A stretch of DNA of 12,455 bases from DATJHM01 sp035493895 (GTDB lineage: Bacteria; Chloroflexota; Ktedonobacteria; Ktedonobacterales; Ktedonobacteraceae): the NCBI GenBank assembly GCA_035493895.1, contig DATJHM010000269.1, positions 1 to 12,455 of the forward strand, written 5' to 3'. Position 1 is the first letter of the stretch, and each line of letters begins with the position of its first letter. The position numbers were made by a program, and so were the translations under genes. Shown in pieces: positions 1-7,231 of this stretch. The notes under the pieces were generated by a model, which worked only from the letters and a program-made list of their open reading frames with translations, searched no databases and was not told where the DNA came from.

Positions 1-222
1 CCGAACAGATTGTTTCTTTACTGGACGGCTGAGGAACGCAAAGAAAATGCCCTGATGGAGATACCATATCAATCTGAACATCGACATGCGCTCAGTAACC
101 ACCTGGAACTTGTTGTTTCGCACATTGAAGAGGGGAATTTCCGCGTACGCAAACCGCCAGCACCAGAAATTTGTCACGCCTGCGATATCCGCCATTTATG
201 TAAACAAGAAGGCGTGATATAG
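1..222 (+). CDS. C-terminal end of a PD-(D/E)XK nuclease / helicase-type protein (partial)
   Basis: The reading frame is open from base 1 to a TAG at 220-222, so this is the last 73 codons of a gene starting outside the window. The TTG at 10 is in frame but is not a convincing start, because the frame continues upstream (P-N-R). The tail ends in ICHACDIRHLCKQ, a C-x2-C-x5-C arrangement. It matches the C-terminal cysteines of the 4Fe-4S-stapled PD-(D/E)XK nuclease domains of AddB, Cas4 and UvrD-fused nucleases. In such proteins a fourth cysteine lies far upstream, here outside the window. The neighbouring text (LFLYWTAEE, then a conserved PP before the cysteines) fits a nuclease domain fused to a UvrD-like helicase, but this cannot be proven from 73 residues. 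The gene converges on the next one with an 18-base gap. Confidence 0.6.
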   Translation, partial: PNRLFLYWTAEERKENALMEIPYQSEHRHALSNHLELVVSHIEEGNFRVRKPPAPEICHACDIRHLCKQEGVI

Positions 223-240
223 CTAGCCCTCAGTTGTCCT

Positions 241-1245
241 TCATGGCTCCTGTACACGTACAAAGAAGCGCTCAACCGTCCCAAACAGCAATTCTGGCCC
301 AGTTGCCTTCAGCCCGATGATCCCCCTGTGGATATCTTCTTCAAAGGCAATCTGGAACGGCAGTGATACAACAGCAAAGCTATGGTGTGATAGCGGAAGC
401 AGTCTGGTCCTCGGCCAGACCTCTGGCATACCCTCTACCATGAGATGACCATCTTCGAGCAGGATCTGACAAACATGTTGTCCCTGCTCATCCTCACAGC
501 AGTACGTGCCGGCGAAAGGCTCCAGCAGCGCAGGCGCAATAGATCTCTTTTCTGATGCAGGCACGCCGATGAACGCCAGAACGCTCTGTTCGTAGCGCTG
601 CCAGTCTCCAGCCGAATTCTCTATAGCCAGTTTCGCGGCGTCGAACTGCGCAAACACCGGCTCAACGAAATCACGAAAATCTTGCCAGTAGGTGACCATT
701 CCTGCAAACCCCTGAAATCCTCGTCGTATTCCATAGGCTGACCGGGTCGCCTGAGTCATGAGCCATGCCCGCGTTTCATTCCCCCTCCGTTCGCAAATCC
801 TTTCCAGGCTATAAGCAATATCCTGTTGATATAAATAGATGAGACAGGGCTGGAGAGGCTGGATAATTTGCTCGACCTGAGAGAGATACGCCTGAATCTC
901 GTCTCTTGAGATATCCAGTGGGAACAGGCTCCAGGTAAGATAACCAAAAAGGCATCCATCGAGGATCACAACCTTCTCTGAGGAACTACATGTTTGTACG
1001 AATACTTTCCACTGCTCCAACGCAGCTTCGATCACCTGACGATAACGATCATCAGACAGGGCATCGACAGTGTCTTGTAAAGAAGCAGAATCGTGGAAGA
1101 CGTAGAGCGGGTGCTCCTTTTCTTCCTCATACCACCATCGACAGGCAATCCCCTGACGTGTCAGCGTATGTGCGATAAATTGTGCCAGGCTAGACTTACC
1201 AGAACCGGATATCCCCTCAAGCAAGATCAGTTTCGTGTTCCGCAT
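241..1245 (-). CDS. P-loop kinase-like NTPase with an extra C-terminal domain
   Basis: The protein starts MRNTKLILLEGISGSGKSS, with a Walker A loop (GxSGSGKS) at residues 11-18. VVILDG at 92-97 offers a Walker B / DG-like aspartate, and an arginine-rich ERICERRGNE segment near 148-157 could be a lid. The layout resembles thymidylate-kinase-like or small-molecule kinases, but the substrate is not recognisable. After about residue 235 there is a separate beta-rich segment, beginning LLEPFAGTY and running to the end, which resembles the small barrel domains (DUF3471/lipocalin-like) found behind hydrolases. The frame allows upstream starts at 1281 and 1254. I prefer the ATG at 1245, since it has GAAAG nine bases upstream and places the first beta strand at the N-terminus as usual. 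It is a single gene, with no partner on its strand. Confidence is high that it is a real P-loop protein and low for its function. Confidence 0.75.
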   Translation of the reverse strand: MRNTKLILLEGISGSGKSSLAQFIAHTLTRQGIACRWWYEEEKEHPLYVFHDSASLQDTVDALSDDRYRQVIEAALEQWKVFVQTCSSSEKVVILDGCLFGYLTWSLFPLDISRDEIQAYLSQVEQIIQPLQPCLIYLYQQDIAYSLERICERRGNETRAWLMTQATRSAYGIRRGFQGFAGMVTYWQDFRDFVEPVFAQFDAAKLAIENSAGDWQRYEQSVLAFIGVPASEKRSIAPALLEPFAGTYCCEDEQGQHVCQILLEDGHLMVEGMPEVWPRTRLLPLSHHSFAVVSLPFQIAFEEDIHRGIIGLKATGPELLFGTVERFFVRVQEP

Positions 1246-1407
1246 GAAGTGCATCTTTCTATGAGTAGCTCCGATGAGCATATTCAGAGGATATTCTCAT
1301 CTTTTTGCTTTTATGATAACAGAAAAATATATGCGATGTGTGGCATTTCTCCTCAAGCACAACAAGCAAATCAATATGCTTGAGTCTACAAAACCAGAAA
1401 GGAAGCC

Positions 1408-1437
1408 TTGACAAGCTTCTCTATTCTTGTGTACTCT
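1408..1437 (+). promoter_or_regulatory. putative sigma70-type promoter of the importer operon
   Basis: TTGACA at 1408-1413 is a perfect -35 box. It is followed after 18 bases by TACTCT (1432-1437), a weak -10 that shares only three positions with TATAAT. Transcription would begin near 1444, giving a leader of about 240 bases before the binding-protein start at 1684. A perfect -35 with a poor -10 fits a regulated promoter, but the call rests on motif matching only. Confidence 0.4.
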
Positions 1438-1441
1438 TTAG

Positions 1442-1526
1442 GGGTGGTCGTGTATTTGTGTACAGTAAATGCTATCTTCGGCCCAACACAGCAGTATAAA
1501 TGGAAAGGAGCACTACACCCTTTTTT
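1442..1526 (+). terminator. possible attenuator-like stem with T-tract in the importer leader
   Basis: GGGTG-gtc-GTG at 1442-1452 can pair with CAC-ta-CACCC at 1511-1520, and the second arm runs directly into TTTTTT (1521-1526). The stem is five plus three base pairs with a small internal loop, and it encloses about 58 bases, so it is weaker than an ordinary intrinsic terminator. It begins almost at the predicted transcript start, which is why an attenuator is worth considering. Confidence 0.25.
1456..1465. promoter_or_regulatory. putative operator, TTGTGTACAG
   Basis: The near-palindrome TTGT-GT-ACAG lies just downstream of the predicted importer transcription start. A partner site, TTGT-CT-ACAA, lies at 12308-12317 upstream of the SIS gene. 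The spacing and symmetry resemble sites of GntR-type regulators. No regulator gene is present in the window to support this. Confidence 0.25.
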
Positions 1527-1683
1527 CTGTCCTTTGCCAGAAGCCACAACGATTGTGTAGCAAGACAAAGCCAACAACGAGATTTTTGGTTGTGACCGCA
1601 ACACCGCTTGTTCGGATAGAATGCCCTAAATTTTAGCTTGTTCCTCTGATTCACAGGCTTGTATGTAACGATGAGGTTGCAGG

Positions 1684-3003
1684 ATGGATAGAATAGTAAG
1701 ACGGCGTGACTTCCTCAAGTTCGGGGGAGGCGCGCTTATGAGCATTGGCGCATTGAATCTGGCCGCATGCAGTGGAGATACTGCCACCATCCCTACGAAT
1801 GGCACGGTTCCACTCCAATTCACGTACTGGGGCTCAACTGTACGTGCCCAACTGACTAACAATGTTGTTCAGCTATACCAAAAAGGTCGCCCTCATACGC
1901 AAATCTCCGCTCAACTGATCGATTTCGCCTCGTACTGGCCCAAACTGGCAACTCAGGTCTCCGGAGGTGGCGCACCTGATTTGCTTCAGATGGATATGCG
2001 TTATGTCGATCTTTACGTCAAGAAGGGACTCCTACTCAACCTGTCCCGCTTTACTCCCCAATCAATCGATCTGCACGATTTCAACCCGGTCCTTCTCAGT
2101 CAGGGAAAGGTCAAGAATACTATCTATGGCATACCCCTGGGTGCCAACTTCTCCGGTATCTTTTACGATCAGACAATGCTCGAAAAGGCGAACGTCCCAC
2201 TGCCCGCACAGGTGCATGACTGGACGTGGGATCAATATGTGGAGTATTCGCTCGCTATTGCTCGGGCGCTGGGTCCGGGCGTGTATGGCTCGGACGATGC
2301 CAGTGGCAATATCCTTTTTCTGGAGATCTTTGTTCGCCAGCGGGGAAAAGAACTCTATACCAGCGACGGACGGCGCGGTTTTGCGAAGCAGGACATCCAG
2401 GACTGGCTGACCTATTGGATCAATATGCGCAAGATCGGAGCCTGTATTCCCCCCAATATTTCTGGAGACCTGAACAATAGCACCAATCCGCTTATAGCGG
2501 GAAAAGTTGCCATTACGTTTCAGCCATCCAATACTATCAAATCGTATCAAAGCTCAACCCCGCACACGATTGGCATGTACATCGCTCCCACGACGGCGGG
2601 ACTCAAAGATCCTGGCACCTACCTGAAAGCATCACAACTCGTGAGTGCTTCTGCTACCACGAAATACTACTCAGAAGCGGTCAGCTTTATCAACTTTTTA
2701 CTGAATGATACCAGTGCGATCAAGGTCTTAGGCATAGAACGAGGTATTCCTGGTTCGGCCAGAGCGCAAAATCTGCTGAAGCCTGCGCTATCAGCCTCCG
2801 ATCTTACACAGTTGAATCTGGTGGACCAGATATCCGCGATGTCTCGACCGAAAGTGGTCCTCGATCCTCCTGGAGCCGGTGAGGTGGAGAGTTTATTGGC
2901 ATTTGTCAATCAAGGTCTCCTCTACGGCAAATTAACGATTGCTGAGGCGGCGGAGAACTTTGTGACTCAGACGGATAAAATTCTAGAAAGGGTGATTGCT
3001 TGA
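1684..3003 (+). CDS. extracellular solute-binding protein of a carbohydrate ABC importer (Tat lipoprotein)
   Basis: A 439-residue family-1-type solute-binding protein that would capture a sugar or oligosaccharide outside the membrane and deliver it to the two permeases encoded next. The N-terminus carries a twin-arginine motif (RRRDFLK, residues 6-12), a glycine/alanine-rich hydrophobic stretch and a lipobox LAAC with the lipidated cysteine at C29. It is therefore probably exported folded by Tat and anchored as a lipoprotein. The mature part begins after a Thr/Pro-rich linker with LQFTYWGS, typical of the first strand of this family. Length is normal for the family. The ATG at 1684 is preceded by GAGG about ten bases upstream. 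The stop codon overlaps or abuts the start of the next gene, indicating translational coupling. The specific sugar cannot be told from the sequence. Confidence 0.92.
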   Translation: MDRIVRRRDFLKFGGGALMSIGALNLAACSGDTATIPTNGTVPLQFTYWGSTVRAQLTNNVVQLYQKGRPHTQISAQLIDFASYWPKLATQVSGGGAPDLLQMDMRYVDLYVKKGLLLNLSRFTPQSIDLHDFNPVLLSQGKVKNTIYGIPLGANFSGIFYDQTMLEKANVPLPAQVHDWTWDQYVEYSLAIARALGPGVYGSDDASGNILFLEIFVRQRGKELYTSDGRRGFAKQDIQDWLTYWINMRKIGACIPPNISGDLNNSTNPLIAGKVAITFQPSNTIKSYQSSTPHTIGMYIAPTTAGLKDPGTYLKASQLVSASATTKYYSEAVSFINFLLNDTSAIKVLGIERGIPGSARAQNLLKPALSASDLTQLNLVDQISAMSRPKVVLDPPGAGEVESLLAFVNQGLLYGKLTIAEAAENFVTQTDKILERVIA

Positions 3004-3974
3004 GTATGAGCATTGTACAAGCGCAGTCAGACCAGGCACCGGTCAGGGCCGAGAAATCGCTCCCCAAAAAACGCAAAAGCGCCGCTCGCCAGAATGTGAA
3101 AGAGTATCTCGTTGGCTATCTCTTTCTCCTTCCCTGGTTTATTGGCCTGTTTGCTCTGACCCTTGGACCAATCGTGGGTTCGCTGTACCTGTCTTTCACA
3201 AGCTACGATATCCTTTCAGCACCACAATGGATCGGCATACGAAACTTTATCGACATGTTTTTCGATATGCACTTCCTGAACGCGATCTACGTCACCATAC
3301 TCTATGTGGTACTCTCCGTCCCGCTCAAGCTCGCGGTGGCCTTGCTCATTGCGGTGGCCCTCAATAGGGGACTGCGCGGATTGGCGCTTTACCGCTCAAT
3401 CTACTATATTCCTTCTCTGGTCGGTGGCAGTGTGGCTATTGCGATCCTGTGGCAACAGATTTTTGGCGGCGATGGCATTGTGAATCAGGGGCTGTCTCTC
3501 ATAGGTATTCATGGCATGGGCAGTTGGATCGCAAATCCTGATACGGCGATCTATACGCTTGTTATTCTCTCTGCCTGGCAGTTTGGCTCGCCGATGTTGA
3601 TCTTCCTGGCCGGTCTCAGGCAGATCTCGCAGGAGATGTACGAGGCGGCGAGTATTGATGGGGCGGGACGCGCCAGTAAATTTTTCAGGATCACGCTACC
3701 CTTGCTCTCCCCCGTGATCTTTTTTAACCTGATTATGCAGGTGATTGCGGCCTTTCAGGCCTTTACGCCTGCCTTTATTGTGAGTAGTGGCAATGGTGGC
3801 CCGTACGACTCCACGCTCTTCTATACCCTCTACATCTATCAACAAGGATTTGGTTACTATCATATGGGCTATGCCTCCGCTATGGCATGGGCTTTGTTGA
3901 TGGTCATTGCCCTCTTTACGGCGATATCCTTCCTGTCGTCGCGGTACTGGGTATTCTACCAGGATGAAAGGTAA
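3000..3974 (+). CDS. carbohydrate ABC importer permease, MalF/UgpA-like
   Basis: A 324-residue integral membrane subunit of a carbohydrate-uptake-1 family importer. After a basic, probably cytoplasmic N-terminus (KKRKSAARQ) come about six membrane segments, the first at VGYLFLLPWFIGLFAL (residues 38-53). The cytoplasmic EAA loop, EAASIDGAGRASKFFRITLP at 215-234, has the conserved EAA, glycine and terminal LP that dock onto the ATPase. Two starts are possible. TTG at 3000 overlaps the upstream TGA by four bases and has AAAGGG seven bases upstream; ATG at 3006 is thirteen bases from that site. I chose TTG for the spacing; the difference is two residues. It is coupled to the binding protein and followed after three bases by its partner permease. 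Confidence 0.93.
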   Translation: MSMSIVQAQSDQAPVRAEKSLPKKRKSAARQNVKEYLVGYLFLLPWFIGLFALTLGPIVGSLYLSFTSYDILSAPQWIGIRNFIDMFFDMHFLNAIYVTILYVVLSVPLKLAVALLIAVALNRGLRGLALYRSIYYIPSLVGGSVAIAILWQQIFGGDGIVNQGLSLIGIHGMGSWIANPDTAIYTLVILSAWQFGSPMLIFLAGLRQISQEMYEAASIDGAGRASKFFRITLPLLSPVIFFNLIMQVIAAFQAFTPAFIVSSGNGGPYDSTLFYTLYIYQQGFGYYHMGYASAMAWALLMVIALFTAISFLSSRYWVFYQDER

Positions 3975-3977
3975 ATC

Positions 3978-4835
3978 ATGAAACTCTATCGGGTGGAGCC
4001 TACGCCGATTCGCTGGCAAAATCTCCTCTTACATCTTTGCCTGGTGGCGGGTGCCTTGCTCATGCTCTATCCACTGATCTGGATGCTCGCGGCTTCATTT
4101 AAGCCTGAAGATCTCATTTTGAGCGACCCCGGTCTCTGGCCGAAGCAATTCACGCTGCAAAATTACATCGAGGGTTGGACGGCTCTTGGCGTAACATTTG
4201 GCACTTTCTTCTGGAATTCGTTTCTGGTCAGTACCGGGTCTGTCATTGGCAATGTGCTCACCTGTTCGATGGCAGCATATGCCTTTGCGCGTTTGAAAGT
4301 TCAATTGAGAACGTTCTGGTTTGCGGTGATGTTATGCAGCATTATGCTGCCCTATCACGCCATCGTCGTTCCTCAGTTTCTTTTGTTCAAGCAACTGGGA
4401 TGGGTCAATACCTATCTGCCCTTAATTGTGCCAAAATTTCTGGCCACGGATGCCTTTTTCATCTTCTTGATCGTTCAGTTCATTCGTACTCTTCCGCGTG
4501 AACTGGATGAGGCGGCCAAGATCGATGGTTGCGGCTCTATCCAGTTTTTCTGGCGCATCATTATTCCTCTGATTCTGCCAGCGCTTGCCGCGACGGCAAT
4601 TTTCACGTTTATCTGGGCGTGGAGCGATTTCTTTGGGCAGTTGATTTTCTTGAACGATCCGAAGATCTACACGCTCCCAATCGCGCTACGCACGTTCCTG
4701 GATGGGACTGGGACATCCCATTATGGGCAACTCTTTGCAATGTCGATTTTCTCGCTCGTGCCCATTTTCATCCTTTTCCTGGTGTGCCAGCGCCTGCTGA
4801 TCCAGGGAATTAGCACTTCGGGCTTAAAAGGGTAA
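3978..4835 (+). CDS. carbohydrate ABC importer permease, MalG/UgpE-like
   Basis: A 285-residue second permease that pairs with the preceding MalF-like protein to form the membrane channel. The first membrane segment is around residues 16-38, followed by a long external loop with the family-typical LxNYxxGW pattern (FTLQNYIEGW, 58-67). The EAA loop is DEAAKIDGCGSIQFFWRIIIP, with its glutamate at 178. The C-terminus ends in the family-typical SGLKG. The ATG at 3978 has GAAAGG about nine bases upstream, overlapping the end of the previous gene. No MalK/MsmX-type ATPase gene follows. The next gene is on the other strand and belongs to a different ATPase class, so this importer probably shares an ATPase encoded elsewhere. 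No intrinsic terminator was seen in the 149 bases behind it. Confidence 0.93.
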   Translation: MKLYRVEPTPIRWQNLLLHLCLVAGALLMLYPLIWMLAASFKPEDLILSDPGLWPKQFTLQNYIEGWTALGVTFGTFFWNSFLVSTGSVIGNVLTCSMAAYAFARLKVQLRTFWFAVMLCSIMLPYHAIVVPQFLLFKQLGWVNTYLPLIVPKFLATDAFFIFLIVQFIRTLPRELDEAAKIDGCGSIQFFWRIIIPLILPALAATAIFTFIWAWSDFFGQLIFLNDPKIYTLPIALRTFLDGTGTSHYGQLFAMSIFSLVPIFILFLVCQRLLIQGISTSGLKG

Positions 4836-4984
4836 TCAACGTACCAAAGTAGCCGACAAAAGGCATCTGGGAACCACCAAAGGAATACTGCGACCTGTGT
4901 CATTACCCCCGTTCCTGTTGGCGGCTCCCGGCTCTCTCAGAGCAATACAAGCAGATGGAACACTACCCCATCAACGCACAGAAC

Positions 4985-5884
4985 TCAGTGCTTCTCAGAG
5001 ACTACCTGGGGTTCGCGGACCGGTCCATCACTGATCAGGCTCCCATCAAGAAATTCGATGATGCGTTTGGCATATCCGGCCACATTGCGGTCGTGTGTCA
5101 CCAGCACAATCGTCAGTCCCTGCTCATTTAATGCGCGTAAAAGTTTCATGATTTCGGTTCCGGTCTGGCTATCGAGATTGCCTGTCGGCTCGTCTGCCAG
5201 GAGTAACGAGGGACCATTGATCAACGCGCGGGCGATAGCAACACGTTGCTGCTGACCCCCTGAAAGCTCGGCTGGCTTATGCAGAAGATGATGACTCAGA
5301 CCCACCAGCGCCAGCACTCTCCGTGCTCTCCTTTCCCGTTCCGCTTTGGAATATCCCGCATACACCAGCGGAAGCTCCACATTCTTGCGTGTGTTTGCGC
5401 GACCGAGTAGATTGAAGTTCTGGAATACAAAGCCGATCAGACGATTCCGCACGTCTGCCAGTTCATCACTCGATAACTTGCTGACCCGATACCCGCTGAG
5501 CCAATATTCACCGGAGGTTGGTTTATCCAGACAGCCGATGATATTCATGAAGGTGGATTTTCCTGAACCTGATGGTCCCATCACCGCCACAAATTCGTGG
5601 GCGTTGATGGTCAGTGACACCTTCTGGAGGGCGGTAACCTCGATCTGCTTTCCCATCTGATAGGTTTTTGTGAGGTTGCGTACGACAATCACAGGGCTGA
5701 CTTTCCTGCTGGCCTGCCCGCCCGGCGTCGCTGGCTGAGCAAGCGTTTTTGGTGGATTCTGTTCTCCAGCTGATAACGCTGTTTGCTTTTCCTTGCTCAA
5801 TGGTATGGTGGAAGGGACATCAGTAATTCCCTCTGTCAGGGGTGATTGCTTTTCCGTTGGCGGCTTTGAAACGTCATGTGACAT
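4985..5884 (-). CDS. ABC transporter ATP-binding protein, MacB/LolD type, with N-terminal extension
   Basis: A 299-residue ATPase of the class that powers MacB, LolD and FtsE-like exporters and lipoprotein or peptide transporters. Visible motifs are Walker A GPSGSGKST (103-111), Q-loop VFQNFNLL with Q155, signature LSGGQQQR (207-214), Walker B LLLADEPTGNLD (227-238) and the switch histidine VTHD (H264). DEPTGNLD and the GRANTRKNVELPL segment are characteristic of this class, not of sugar importers. The first 65 or so residues are a Pro/Ser/Thr/Lys/Gln-rich extension not found in the core domain. The frame is open to an ATG at 5929, but the ATG at 5884 has GGAGG seven bases upstream and is preferred. 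No FtsX-like permease is adjacent, so it is an orphan subunit here. Confidence 0.9.
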   Translation of the reverse strand: MSHDVSKPPTEKQSPLTEGITDVPSTIPLSKEKQTALSAGEQNPPKTLAQPATPGGQASRKVSPVIVVRNLTKTYQMGKQIEVTALQKVSLTINAHEFVAVMGPSGSGKSTFMNIIGCLDKPTSGEYWLSGYRVSKLSSDELADVRNRLIGFVFQNFNLLGRANTRKNVELPLVYAGYSKAERERRARRVLALVGLSHHLLHKPAELSGGQQQRVAIARALINGPSLLLADEPTGNLDSQTGTEIMKLLRALNEQGLTIVLVTHDRNVAGYAKRIIEFLDGSLISDGPVREPQVVSEKH

Positions 5885-6306
5885 GTTTGCCTCCGCATTC
5901 TGGTGGATGAAGCAGTCCTGGCTTACCAATAGAACTGTTGATATGACACACGTTGATCGCCAGTATGTAAATAGTGCTTAGAAGAAATGGTACTGCTTTT
6001 GCCTTACAAAATAGTTACGCGGAAAGGAAGGAAGGTCACAAAGGAGTCTCAGGACGATGGCTTTCCCTGGAAGCCGTTACCTGTCGGGGATCATCCGTTT
6101 CTGAAAGCTCCCCAACATGAATGCACGAAGGGCTCAGAACGATGGCGTGACGGTTTTCTGTCTTATGAGAAGTATAGCTTTTCTGCCAGATGAAAACAAG
6201 CATAAAATGTGCAAATACCTGCTACAAACTAATATGATCGCTCTGTCCGGCAATACCAGAACTGCGAAGAGAACAGTATTTCCTTATTCTCTTCAACTTT
6301 TTTCTC
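5885..6306. other. non-coding region with a repeated 14-base word
   Basis: No convincing gene lies in this 422-base stretch. CTCAGGACGATGGC (6048-6061) recurs with one mismatch as CTCAGAACGATGGC (6133-6146), 85 bases apart. GGCTTTCCctGGAAGCC at 6060-6076 can form a short hairpin. A 15-codon frame (6057-6104) sits behind AAAGGAG with ten bases of spacing, but nothing else supports it. A 77-codon plus-strand frame from 6117 has no ribosome binding site or family resemblance. Confidence 0.5.
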
Positions 6307-6336
6307 TTGACATAGACACACAAAGTCATTTATACT
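6307..6336 (+). promoter_or_regulatory. strong sigma70-type promoter of the unrecognised gene
   Basis: TTGACA (6307-6312) is followed after 18 bases by TATACT (6331-6336). This matches all six -35 positions and five of six -10 positions, the best promoter in the window. Transcription would start near 6343, leaving about 200 bases of leader before the preferred start of the downstream gene. Confidence 0.6.
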
Positions 6337-6405
6337 TCTATTATCACTAATAACTTTTATTGTTTACTTAAATAAGCAAAATACGTTACAACATGACAAA
6401 CCGCT

Positions 6406-6492
6406 ATGGCAGACACGGAAACAAGGCATGGTTGCGGTGGAGGAGGCGGCATTTCCGCACAACTGCTCCTGCCATCGTTCCGCAAATTGTAG
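6406..6492 (+). CDS. possible 28-residue peptide with a CGGGGG run
   Basis: In the leader of the next gene an ATG at 6406 opens 28 codons ending in TAG at 6490-6492. The product begins MADTETRHG, continues with a cysteine followed by five glycines, and ends in a basic tail FRKL. The frame differs from the downstream gene and ends 53 bases before its preferred start. There is no clear ribosome binding site, so this may be chance. It is listed because it lies wholly in the predicted transcript leader. Confidence 0.15.
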   Translation: MADTETRHGCGGGGGISAQLLLPSFRKL

Positions 6493-6545
6493 TGCTCAAT
6501 CTCCCTCCAGGTTTTCTTGCGAGAATCAGAAAGGTAATCATTGTG

Positions 6546-7163
6546 ATGGATGATGGTACCTCCATCAGCACAGAAACAAGTACAGGGCAACTCCCTTCCC
6601 CTCCTCATGTTATTGACGTTATTACTAACGAAGTCCCTGCTCTCTCTACAAATCACGCGTCCTGTCCTGAAGATCTCTTTCTGCTGGCCGCCGTATTACA
6701 TGCCAGGCGCGATGCGAAAAACGATTTCCAGCAAAAAATCAATCCTTACGCAGGTGAACCCAACGTAAAAGCTGCGGAAGCACACGCGATCATGGCCTAT
6801 ACGCTGCATCTGGGGGCTATAGGGTTGGGCGAGAAAGAATATGAGCAGTTTCAGGACGCCTTTCTCGATCTATTTACCTGCGAATACAAAAAGCACATCT
6901 CTCAGCTCAGCATCGACTGTGGCGCGGATACCAGGGAACTGCAAGAACTGCTCGTCTTTGCCAGAACAGATAAAGCCGGTGATCAGGGAACGCCTTCAAC
7001 GTATGCTGACGAGAGAGCCCTATTACGCGCCTACCTCAGCCTCCTGCCTGACGCCCCCACACATCAGAGCGCTGTCGAGGAATTCCTTCCGCATCTCCAT
7101 AACAGACATGTAGAAGCTTACCAGAAGTTCTATGCTGCGTTTGAACCAGAGAACGCCCCCTGA
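6546..7163 (+). CDS. unrecognised protein, mostly helical, acidic
   Basis: I do not recognise this family. From the ATG at 6546 it has 205 residues: a Ser/Thr/Pro-rich N-terminal part of about 40 residues, then helix-like segments such as EDLFLLAAVLHARRDAKNDF and EYEQFQDAFLDLFTCEYKKH. Two cysteines lie in the helical part. There is no signal peptide or membrane segment, so it is probably cytoplasmic. The frame also allows a start at 6393, adding a very basic Arg-rich stretch that overlaps a short frame in another phase. I prefer 6546 (or the GTG at 6543) because AAAGG lies 8-11 bases upstream. It sits alone between a strong promoter and a perfect hairpin that begins three bases after its stop, as a single-gene unit would. 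Existence is fairly sure; function is unknown. Confidence 0.65.
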   Translation: MDDGTSISTETSTGQLPSPPHVIDVITNEVPALSTNHASCPEDLFLLAAVLHARRDAKNDFQQKINPYAGEPNVKAAEAHAIMAYTLHLGAIGLGEKEYEQFQDAFLDLFTCEYKKHISQLSIDCGADTRELQELLVFARTDKAGDQGTPSTYADERALLRAYLSLLPDAPTHQSAVEEFLPHLHNRHVEAYQKFYAAFEPENAP

Positions 7164-7166
7164 TTA

Positions 7167-7231
7167 CACTTTCTCCTGAGCGCCTATCCCAACAGATTGG
7201 CTTTATTGGGATAGGCGCTCAGGAGAAAGTG
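7167..7231. repeat. perfect 26-bp inverted repeat (long hairpin) behind the unrecognised gene
   Basis: The arm at 7167-7192 is the exact reverse complement of the arm at 7206-7231, with a 13-base loop. The arms contain CTCCTGAGCGCCTATCCC and its complement. The hairpin starts three bases after the stop codon at 7161-7163. On neither strand is it followed by a T-run, so it is not a classical intrinsic terminator, though it could still end or protect transcripts. Its length and perfection also fit a mobile palindromic repeat. Confidence 0.85.

Larger units (their letters stand above)
1246..1683. other. non-coding region between the kinase-like gene and the importer operon
   Basis: This 438-base AT-richer stretch separates two divergent genes. 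Short frames inside it show no family resemblance and no good ribosome binding site. It contains a TCAAGCA/TGCTTGA inverted repeat (1353-1359 and 1377-1383), a TTGACA promoter-like box, a long-range stem followed by six T's, and three TTGTGTA words (1427, 1456, 1553). On the minus side, TATCAT (reverse complement of 1313-1318) could be a -10 for the kinase-like gene, but no good -35 is visible. Confidence 0.6.

Noticed and set aside
2062..2550. 162-codon minus-strand frame inside the binding-protein gene
   Set aside because: Shadow of a clear solute-binding protein; no motif or start signal.
4836..4984. Intrinsic terminator behind the importer operon
   Set aside because: Only a five-base stem (GCTCT-ctc-AGAGC) is present, with no T-tract, so it is not supportable.
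5885..5929. Longer start for the MacB-type ATPase at 5929
   Set aside because: The extra 15 residues lack a ribosome binding site, while the ATG at 5884 has GGAGG at proper spacing.
6117..6350. 77-codon plus-strand frame
   Set aside because: No ribosome binding site or family resemblance. It runs through the promoter boxes and one copy of the 14-base repeat.
6357..6656. 99-codon minus-strand frame with a proline run
   Set aside because: The proline run is the antisense of the glycine/arginine-coding stretch. It overlaps a strand with a good promoter and has no family resemblance.
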